From Phytophthora hibernalis (taxonomy: Eukaryota > Oomycota > Peronosporomycetes > Peronosporales > Peronosporaceae), in NCBI GenBank assembly GCA_012656075.1, contig JAAKBF010000010.1:310001-374000 (forward strand): a stretch of 64,000 nucleotides of DNA, read 5' to 3'. The translations under genes and the position numbers were made by a program. Below the pieces are notes generated by a model, which searched no databases, had not been told where the DNA came from, and saw only the letters and a list, made by a program, of their open reading frames with translations. Shown here one piece after another: positions 57,427-64,000 of the stretch (its first letter is position 1; the number at the start of each line of letters is the position of its first letter).

Positions 57427-59921
57427 ATGACGTCGCACCACCATCGCTCCGGGCCGCTCAAGCAGAAGAACAAGAAGCACAAGACGGGCCGCCATGACTC
57501 CAAGACGCTGCTGGAGAGGCGCGCGGGTGGCAAGGTGGAGGGCCGTCGGGCCAGCGTGCGCAGTACGGGCTCCACTATCGGCAGCATGAGTCTCTCGGGC
57601 CAGAAGGCATCGCGTCTGCAGCGTCAGAAGCAGCTTCAAAGCAACAAGCGCGAGGATCTGCTGCTACAGCGTCGCTTCGGCCTGGGCAGCGCACTCGGCC
57701 CGCCCAAGATCGTGGCCCTCGTGGGTCTGAGCCCCAGGCCGATCTGGCCGCCGTGCAGCAGAGTCTCCTGGAAGGCGCCTCGGCCGTGGAGGAGCCGGCC
57801 CAGGACGTCGTCGGCCTCCGCAACTGCACGGTCGGCGTCTTCAGCCAGCACAAGCAGAAGCTGTGCGTGGTGGACTGCGGCTGCAACCTGCTGGTGGCCC
57901 TGGACGCGGCCAAGGTGGCCGACGTCGTGGTGTTCGTGCTGTCCGTGCACAGCGGAGAGGAGGGCGGCCTGAGCGAGGAAGGCGTCAAGATCGTGTCGGC
58001 CGTGCGGGCCCAGGGCCTGCCCACCTCAGTGGGGCTCATTCAGGGACTGGAGAAGCACACGTCCAAGGCGCAGACCGACCTGAAGAAGCTGGGCCACAAG
58101 TTCTTTGCCACCGAGTTCGGCGAGAGCGCCAAGGTGGCGCTGGCCAATGTGGCCGGCCAACTCGCGCGCGTTCTCATTACGCTGTCTCCCAAGGTGATTC
58201 ACTGGCGCGAGTCGCGCTCGTACATGCTGGCCACGACGGCCACGTTCGTGCCGGGCTCGGAGGCGCAGAACGACAAGGGCGAACAGGTCGGCGAGTTGCA
58301 GGTGAACGGATACCTGCGTGGCAAGCCGCTGTCGGTGAACCAGCTCATCCACATTACGGATGTAGGCACTTTCCAGATGAGCCGCATCACGCGTGCGGCC
58401 GCGCGTCAGGTGCAGCGCGGAAAGATGGATGCGGACATGAGCGCGAAGCCTCCGGTTGCCCCGGTGCCGACTGGCCAGGAAGGCGACATGGTGCTCGCGA
58501 CTGCGGACGCTACGCTGCAGGAGGACCTTCGTTTTGAGGCCGAATACGATCCGTTTGCGTCTGAACAGACCTGGCCCACGAACGAGGAGCTGGCAGAGGC
58601 GGAACAAGAGGCCAAGAAGCAGCGTCAGGCGGACACTGCTGCTAGCAAGGGTGCCTCTGGCTACCAGGCTGCTTGGCTTGATGGCGAGGACGAAGAAGTA
58701 GAGGACGCAATGAAAGATGACGCCGAAGAGGAGGACGACGCTGCTGTCAACCAGGACTTTTGCAAAACCGGCGAGGAAGATGACGACGACGATGATGATA
58801 TGTTCATGGTCGACAACGACTACGTTGACCAGGTGCAGAAGCGCAAGGATGAAGAGGAGAACATGACGTTCCCGGATGAGGTGGACGTCCCCGCTGACCA
58901 GCCTGCCCGGGTGCGCTTCGCCCGATACCGTGGAATGAAGTCGCTGCGTACGAGTGCTTGGGACCCGAAGGAGTCTCTTCCTTCTGACTACGCGCGCCTA
59001 TTCCAGTTTGCGGACTTCGCTATGGTGCAGCGACTTGCTCTCACGCGTGGCAAGGAGGCTGAACGTGCCATGAAAGACCAATTGCGTCGCAAGACCAAGT
59101 CACAGGCTTCTCGATCTCGTGCCTCGTCGACGGCTATGGAGGATGTGGATGATGCTGCATCTGTTGCGTCGTCCTCGCCTGCCAGCGAGGCGCTGCCGGA
59201 TGAGTTCGGCGAAATGGGCTACGTGCCGTCTGGCGTGTTTGTGACCCTGCACCTTAAGAGTGTGCCGGTGGCTAAGCTGCAGGCTCGCATCCAGGCTGGA
59301 CCTCTGGTCATGGGCGCTCTGCTGAAGCACGAGAACCGATTGAGTGTGCTCAACTTTTCGGTGCAGCGCGCTGCGTCATTCGCTGGCGAGACGCTCAAGT
59401 CTAAGGACGAGCTGTCTTTCCACTGCGGTTTCCGCCGGTTCTCCGGCAAACCCGTTTTCAGCGACCAGAGTCTCAAGAGCGACCAGCACCTTTTCCAGCG
59501 ATTCCTGCCCCAGAGTGGCTGGAGCGTGGCTACGGTGTATGGCCCCGTGACTTTCCAGCCTGCATCATTGCTGCTCTTTAAGCCTGATGGCCAGCTTGTG
59601 GCGTCTGGTACTCTGAAGAACGTGAATCCGAACCGCGTCGTCCTCAAACGTGTGATCGTCACGGGCACGCCGGTGAAGGTGAAGAAGCGTAAGGCTGTGG
59701 TGCGCTACATGTTCCACTCGCCGGAGGACATTCGGTGGTTCAGGCCAGTGGAGCTTTCGACCAAGCACGGCCTGACAGGCCACATCAAGGAGTCTCTGGG
59801 TACGCACGGCGACCTGAAGGCCGTCTTCAACAAGCCCATCAAGCAGCACGATACTGTGTGCCTCCACCTATATAAGCGCGTCTACCCCAAGTTCCCGACC
59901 ACGAACCCGCTGTCCAACTAG
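57427..59921 (+). CDS. TSR1: TSR1, 40S ribosome maturation factor
   Basis: TSR1 is a GTPase-like assembly factor that blocks premature 40S function. The N-terminus is basic (RSGPLKQKNKKHKTGRHDSK, as expected for the family). A degenerate G domain follows, then YMLATTATFVPGSEAQ and GELQVNGYLRGKPLSVNQL, a central acidic region (EEEDDAAVNQDF, DDDDDDDMFMVDNDY) and a C-terminal BMS1/TSR1 domain: RYRGMKSLRTSAWDPKESLP, HCGFRRFSGKPVFSDQSLK, TGHIKESLGTHGDLKAVFNK. The protein lacks a usable P-loop, as known for TSR1. One C is missing at CCCC 57732, inside the first domain. No intron. Divergent from DDX51. Confidence 0.95.
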
Positions 59922-60172
59922 ATTCTCGGAGTAGCTTTGCGCCATTTAGTTTTGTTCATATGCATTATTCAAACGGAGCAGGCCTTTTGGCGTTTACATG
60001 GAAGTGTTTACTTTTCTTGATCTCAACTCACACTGACGAGGACACAGTTGACAAGCTGCCTTTTGTAGATAAATTCCTATCCTGCTATCCAAGGCAAAGT
60101 TCAACTAACGCTGAGGTATCAATCATGCCGTTTGGCTGAGTCGAGTACCGCTAAATGGAGCTCCTATGACTC

Positions 60173-62718
60173 TTACTCACGTCGCCGCTTGGTTGCAGGC
60201 AAGTCGGTAGCACCAGCATCGCTGGTAGTAGCCTCCTCGCGTTGGCGCGTTCGTCCGCGACGGCTTGAAGTATTGTCTCCTTCAGTCCAGCACAGAAGAC
60301 TGTCAACGACAAAACCAGCCATGTGCTCGTTCATGCCGAGCCAGATTAGCAGCCCTCGCAGCAAACGCTTCAATCGATCGTCACTCTCATCTTCAGATTC
60401 CGTCGAGTCCCCTCTTGCGTAGGAACGCAGTCGGCGAACAACTTGCTGGGCCAAAGTACGCAAAAGGTCGAGCTGCTGATTTCAAATGCAGCGATCCGAC
60501 TAGCTGATGTGGCACGAACGAGGTAGTCGATAAGGTCCGGGATAAACGGCTCCATAACACGAAGAACCTCGGTCCCCAGCGCCGCGCGTCGTTCAATTTC
60601 CCCATTCACTTGGTCTAGCACGTCAGCAGGCAGTGCATGAGAGCGCAACAAACGGCGGAGTTCGTTTACGAGGTTTTCGGCCCAAGTACGAAGCTCCGAT
60701 CTTGATACTCGCGGAACGTCAACGCCGCTGAACAAAGCGTAGCCAATGAGCGCCAAAACATGGTGCAGATGCGTGGCATCACCCGCCATGACCCCGTAGA
60801 TAGTGGAGATTGACAGCTCACTCGTTAGCCTGCTTACAAAATCCGCCAAGTTCCAGGTCGTACTAGCATGCCTGCCGCCTAGACCGGCTGCCAGGGTGTA
60901 TGGGAACACTATCGAAGACATGATAGGCAGTCCACCCATGCCCGGAATCGATATGCGCGCACCTGCAGGCGGTAGAGGATCATTGACGTCGTGTGGAGCT
61001 TCATCCATTCGTCGCGACTGGGTGGTGTCTGATCGGCCACTATCTGCGGAAGTTGCCGGTTGGGACAACGGTGGCGCTGTACCACTAGAAGAACGTGTGA
61101 GGTCTACTGGGAAGCCTGAAGTCGATCCTGGGGCAGGGCTGCTTGGTCTAAAAGCTGCGAGAGTTTGTTCACCGCGCAAATCTATATCTCTGATTCGTGC
61201 CACTTGAAGCCGTTGTCTGCTTTCTTCACTTCGTTCAGTCCAATGCACCGCAGCAAGAGCTCCGTCACCAGTAGTAGCGCGAGCACCTGTGGCTTGCATT
61301 GCAGCAGTTACTCCGTCATCAGCAGTATCAGCACCCGAATTACCAGCACTGACAGCATCTCGACGTCTCGGAATGGGTTCGCCCAACTGTATGGATTGGT
61401 GGACAAACGCATGGCGCGCCATGCGGGCCAGTAAGTCAGTGGACTCTCCAATCGTTTGCAGCGTCTCGATAGCACGAATCACATGGCGTGTTGATACTGT
61501 CGGCTCCGCTGGGTCATTGGTCGTGGTGGGTGTGTTGCTGCTGCTCGATGGTGACTCTGTTGCTGCGGTACCACTTGCCGCCGGAGTTGAACTCTCGGTC
61601 AGTCGGTCTCGCTGGGCAAGTGCAGCAGGCAACAGGCGAAGTCGCGGCCCAAAACGCTCCAGCAGTGTTAGTAGCATCTCCACCTGCTGCTGTAGTTCTG
61701 TCATAGCTGCATTGTCCCCTCCTTGCGGCAGTGCAGTGAGATCGGTGGAGAAATCAAGAGACGCGTCATCCAGCGTCGCCCGCACCGACGCGAGACGTAG
61801 ACCAGTACGAGCTCGCAAATTTTCCTGACGCTCAGGGGCCGTCGAAGAACGTCGCCCATGGCGTTGGCGTCCCGTACTGCGCAAATCATCACGATTCCGG
61901 CGATGGCGGCGCAGCGTTCTCGCCGCGCTCACTCTCGCCGCGTGCGCTCTCATCTGAGCAGCAGTGGGCGCCCCACCCAGGGCCCCAGCCGAGTACGACA
62001 CATGACGTCGTCCTTCTGCAGCAGTTCCTTCTCCTTCCGCGCCATCTTCATGGACGTGCGTGACAAGGTTGGCGATCATGGAGCTGAGAAAGGGCATGGT
62101 GACATTGGTCCCTTCAGGCACCGAGATGGTGGCGCCCATGAGCACGCGGCTCGGCAGGCCACTGCCCGGCCGTCCCATGGCCGGATCAGGTTCATCATTA
62201 TCTGTCGGCGGCGGGTTAGCTCGACGTTGCTGCGATCTCAAAGCTTGTATCTCGTTCATCCGCGCGCGCAGCATCTCACTGCTCATCCGTGCCTCGTATG
62301 TATCTAAGATCTGGCGCACATCACCATAGCGGCCAGAGGTTCGGCCAGCCGGGCCAGCACCAGCGTCTGGAGCTAAAGTAGCGGCCGATTCTTGGCGGGC
62401 AGCAGCGTCAGCAGGCGGTGGCGGCGTGGCCCGCACCACCAAGTGCAGCACGTGGCCGTCTTCCAGCGAGTACGCGGCCAGCGGCTGGTCGTTCTTGAGC
62501 ACTCGGCCGCGGTAAATGAGTCTCTGACGGGCCAGTGTGACGCCCGTCTCGACGGCCACGACCTCCTTGAGCTGCGGCACGGAGGCGGCCGCGCAGATGG
62601 TGATCGGGTACGTCTTCTGGTCCAGCGTGCGCACCTTGAGCGACAGTCGCGGGGCCTCAGCGGCCAGGGGCGGCTCGGCCGCAGGCTCCGGATGCGGGTT
62701 AATAGTGGGCGTGGCCAT
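60173..62718 (-). CDS. BAG6/Scythe-like protein with N-terminal ubiquitin-like domain
   Basis: About 850 residues, start ATG 62718. The ubiquitin-like domain is LSLKVRTLDQKTYPITICAA, ARQRLIYRGRVLKNDQPLA, LEDGHVLHLVVRA. A Ser/Ala/Pro-rich region follows, with helical blocks (MTELQQQVEMLLTLLERFG, HVIRAIETLQTIGESTDLLA). The C-terminal part has LVNELRRLLRSHALPADVL and ends with KRRR. An N-terminal UBL followed by a long Pro/Ser-rich protein and a late helical domain is the BAG6/Scythe layout; BAG6 guides hydrophobic proteins to membranes or degradation. Ubiquilins would show UBA and STI1 repeats, which I do not see. One base is missing in AAAA at 60462-60465; past it the frame runs to the stop at 60173. 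Confidence 0.62.
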
Positions 62719-63340
62719 GTTCGGTCTTTTCTGGGGCGAAAGTTGGCGAGCGTGGCCTGGAAGATTGCGGTCGAATTGAGAGGCCGCGGAGATGGTCGTG
62801 GACGCGCGGGGAGCTGGCCGGGCAGGCTGGGGTGTGGCCACGGGCGGAGGAGACCTACAGACGACACGCGGAAGCCACGACGGCGCCGACTGGCAAGTAT
62901 GGAAAGTGTCTCCGTTGAAACAAGACAGTTGAAATTTCCACAGTGAGGGATGTGAGTTGGATGAACTCACTTCGAATAAAGTAATACAGGCTATTAAGTA
63001 AAGGGATTCTTTAAGGGGTTATTGACAAGGGGATACCTCTGTAATAATTAGTTATAGAAGGGTACAGGTAATTGAGATTAATGAGGACGTGAAATACATT
63101 TTCTCTGCCTTGGTACCGTATCTGTCTCGACTATTAGTCGACAGTTGAAGCAGGATCGAGCAGCACTTCATTGGATTAACTATTGCAATCGCAATCTGAA
63201 AAGAGGATCAATGCTAAACGGAGTCTCTCATAGTGATGGCAAATTAATGTCCTGGAACAGAACCAACGACGAATTCAGAGATGTGGATGCGAAACAATGA
63301 TGTTCTTGGTGGTTTGTGGGTAGTTGGGAATGGAGTTTGC
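62719..63340. other. AT-rich intergenic region
   Basis: About 620 bases. GC drops after 62940. No supported gene; short direct and inverted TTGCAAT-like motifs are present near 63183. Confidence 0.4.
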
Positions 63341-64000
63341 TTATTCGGCAAAGAACGGTTGCGTGATGACCAGCATCTCACTCAACTGCAGGCGGTCGCA
63401 GCTTGAGCTTGTGAGGAGAAACATTTCCGGCGGGGATTCGCTATCGTGAATGTCGTTGGCAAGCCATCGGATCCACTTCCCGAATGACAAATTGAACACT
63501 CTTCCGTCTCGCCAGGACTGATCGAGTCTTTTGATTCGGGCAGGCACGTAGACCGAGAAAGTGGTAGCTCCATCGTGAGCTTGGGCTACGCAGTACACAC
63601 TCCGTTGCTCTCCTGTGAGACTAACGCTTAGCGACTGGGATGCTGGAATGAGCGAGGGACCCACGCTACCGCAACTTGCGTAGTGATCGCCAGCGTGATC
63701 CCTGTACCGCGCAGCAACACGAAGCTCTGAGCTTCTCTCTGGTACGCGGTGAGTCGGGTAGTGTTGAAATGGGTATTCAGAGTCCTCTTTTCTGCGGTGC
63801 CTGCAGTTTTTAGTGTTGGGGGCATTATGACGATTTGACATACTTGGTTTGGTGACGCAAGGAGGCCTTGTCAACTGTTTGCGACCATTGTGAGCATACC
63901 TATAGTCGAAGTCACGTACGACATGCTTTCCTTGAATTTCGCCTTCACTCCCAGAAGCAGCTTCGTCATTGGTGCTGGCCGTCTCATTGCCATTTCGCTT
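63341..64000 (-). CDS. C-terminal 219 residues of an unrecognised protein (runs off right edge)
   Basis: The frame is open from the right edge of the window to the stop at 63341. It begins in a polar, disordered stretch (ASTNDEAASGSEGEIQGKHV), then basic residues (HRRKEDSEYPFQHYP), then a folded-looking end with SVSLTGEQRSVYCVAQAHD, TTFSVYVPARIKRLDQSW, VFNLSFGKWIRWLANDIHD and LQLSEMLVITQPFFAE. I cannot name the family. Confidence 0.55.
   Translation of the reverse strand, partial: KRNGNETASTNDEAASGSEGEIQGKHVVRDFDYRYAHNGRKQLTRPPCVTKPSMSNRHNAPNTKNCRHRRKEDSEYPFQHYPTHRVPERSSELRVAARYRDHAGDHYASCGSVGPSLIPASQSLSVSLTGEQRSVYCVAQAHDGATTFSVYVPARIKRLDQSWRDGRVFNLSFGKWIRWLANDIHDSESPPEMFLLTSSSCDRLQLSEMLVITQPFFAE

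Noticed and set aside
58026..58607. 193-codon minus-strand frame
   Set aside because: Antisense shadow of TSR1.
1..64000. tRNA, rRNA, CRISPR arrays, insertion sequences
   Set aside because: None could be recognised by reading both strands; the few repeats are short and do not have the regular spacer structure of CRISPR or the ends of a mobile element.

Overview
The window looks like a gene-dense nuclear segment of an oomycete, most likely Phytophthora or a close relative. The signs are many short introns (mostly 45-90 nt with GT..AG ends), intergenic gaps of tens to a few hundred bases, genes for a motile flagellum, an ankyrin+FYVE protein, a bZIP protein with a non-standard basic region of the kind seen in oomycetes, and several secreted CAP/PR-1-like proteins. 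No prokaryotic operons, rRNA, tRNA, CRISPR array or intact transposon were seen.

Layout. 0-10.2 kb (minus): N-terminal three quarters of an axonemal dynein heavy chain, running off the left edge. 10.7-20.1 kb: AGFG-like Arf-GAP (+), ribosomal protein L9 (-), Tim17/22/23-family protein (+), a C2H2 protein (+) and a TFIIIC 90-kDa-like subunit (+). 20.1-30.2 kb is the accessory-looking part: three CAP proteins (-), a polycystin-like channel (+), a secreted beta-lactamase-fold serine hydrolase (-), an EF-hand protein (-) and a bZIP factor (+). 30.8-41.4 kb: GPN3 GTPase (-), ankyrin+FYVE protein (-), an unrecognised gene (+), a small protein (-), an MFSD5-like transporter (+), a VAMP7-like R-SNARE (-), radial spoke protein 3 (+) and a Tudor-like protein (-). 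41.8-50.8 kb: ankyrin+SAM protein (+), CFAP144/FAM183-like protein (-), TBC1D23-like protein with a probable acidic extension (-) and a ubiquitin-like membrane protein (-). 51-64 kb: Rpp38-like protein (+), an AT-rich gap, a small coiled-coil protein (+), tRNA isopentenyltransferase (+), DDX51/Dbp6 helicase (-), TSR1 (+), a BAG6-like ubiquitin-domain protein (-) and the 3' end of one more gene (-).

Functional themes. Flagellum: dynein heavy chain, RSP3, CFAP144-like protein, and possibly the EF-hand protein and the polycystin channel. Ribosome and RNA: L9, TSR1, DDX51, Rpp38-like, tRNA isopentenyltransferase, TFIIIC90, GPN3. Membrane traffic: Arf-GAP, FYVE, R-SNARE, TBC1D23. Several pairs are head-to-head with 130-450 bp between start codons, most strikingly DDX51/TSR1.

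A warning governs the whole annotation. More than forty reading-frame breaks occur in otherwise well-conserved genes. Almost all are explained by one missing base, usually inside a short run of the same base. This is the signature of homopolymer under-calling in the assembly, so I treat these genes as functional and not as pseudogenes. CDS coordinates are gene spans from start codon to stop codon; introns and frame breaks are described in each entry. I saw no strong case for a wholly new biological system; the best leads are listed as findings.
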